A DNA stretch of 6,003 bases, taken from positions 1 through 6,003 of the forward strand of contig JAEYNY010000101.1 in the NCBI GenBank assembly GCA_023412275.1, in the 5' to 3' direction. How positions within the stretch are numbered: position 1 is the first letter of the stretch; each line of letters starts with the position of its first letter. The notes below the pieces were generated by a model, which made no database searches, was not told where the DNA came from, and saw nothing but the letters and a program-made list of their open reading frames with translations. The DNA comes from Bacillota bacterium (GTDB taxonomy: Bacteria; Bacillota; Clostridia; Acetivibrionales; DSM-1351). The translations under genes were made by a program, and so were the position numbers. This document shows positions 5,911 through 6,003 of the stretch, one piece after another.

Positions 5911-6003
5911 GTGGATAAATTCAACATATACCAGCAAATAGCTGAAAGAACTCAAGGGGATATTTACATAGGAATTGTGGGACCTGTCAGGACGGGAAAA
6001 TCA
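5911..6003 (+). CDS. spoIVA: Stage IV sporulation protein A, N-terminal 31 codons (3' end outside window)
   Basis: The fragment runs from a GTG start to the window edge with no stop. It contains IAERTQGDIYIG (10-21) and a P-loop GPVRTGKS (24-31), the characteristic N-terminus of SpoIVA. SpoIVA is an ATPase made in the mother cell that polymerises on the forespore surface and forms the base layer on which the spore coat is built, so the organism very likely forms endospores. The visible Walker A motif has the invariant Gly-Lys-Ser. The full protein is usually near 490 residues, so over 90% lies to the right. The gene is divergent from the hydrolase, with a 403-nt gap between the two start codons, and has a candidate sigma-E promoter at 5813-5841. 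The call rests on a short but distinctive stretch. Confidence 0.93.
   Translation, partial: MDKFNIYQQIAERTQGDIYIGIVGPVRTGKS

Overview
The window looks like a chromosomal housekeeping region of a low-GC, spore-forming Firmicute of the class Clostridia. The evidence is AT-rich DNA, strong Shine-Dalgarno (SD) sites, TTG and GTG starts, a spoIVA gene at the right edge, and the order DUF512 protein - der - plsY - gpsA - (hydrolase) - spoIVA, which I recall as typical of clostridia. A mesophilic Ruminiclostridium-like cellulolytic clostridium would fit, but the genus is a guess. I see no mobile element, CRISPR array, tRNA, rRNA or clear sign of horizontal transfer.

Layout from left to right. The zinc-ribbon tail of ribosomal protein L32 (rpmF) ends at 106 and is followed by an intrinsic terminator. 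A plus-strand cluster then runs from 258 to 4702. It holds a PDZ/radical-SAM-like/DUF512 protein of unknown function, the ribosome-assembly GTPase Der, the acyl-phosphate:glycerol-3-phosphate acyltransferase PlsY and the glycerol-3-phosphate dehydrogenase GpsA. Gaps are 35-75 nt with no internal terminator seen, so it is probably one operon. It closes with a bulged hairpin terminator at 4711-4759. A second, oppositely directed terminator (4764-4791) ends a minus-strand gene for a secreted SH3b-NlpC/P60 peptidoglycan hydrolase (4800-5507).

The richest part is the 403-nt gap between the hydrolase and spoIVA. Its minus strand carries a near-consensus sigma-A promoter (TTGACA-18-TATAAT), then at once a full ydaO/yuaA-class cyclic di-AMP riboswitch (5525-5677), then the hydrolase SD and ATG. 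Only 6 nt separate aptamer and SD, so there is no room for a downstream terminator, and a 7-nt loop segment of the aptamer is perfectly complementary to the SD region. This suggests translational control. Its plus strand carries a candidate sigma-E promoter for spoIVA, whose first 31 codons are present.

How the genes work together: GpsA makes sn-glycerol-3-phosphate and PlsY acylates it, the first steps of phospholipid synthesis. They are paired with Der (50S subunit maturation) in a growth operon. The hydrolase is tied to c-di-AMP, a signal of osmotic and cell-wall state. SpoIVA begins spore-coat assembly. I found no wholly new system. The most testable novelty is the apparently terminator-less expression platform of the c-di-AMP riboswitch.
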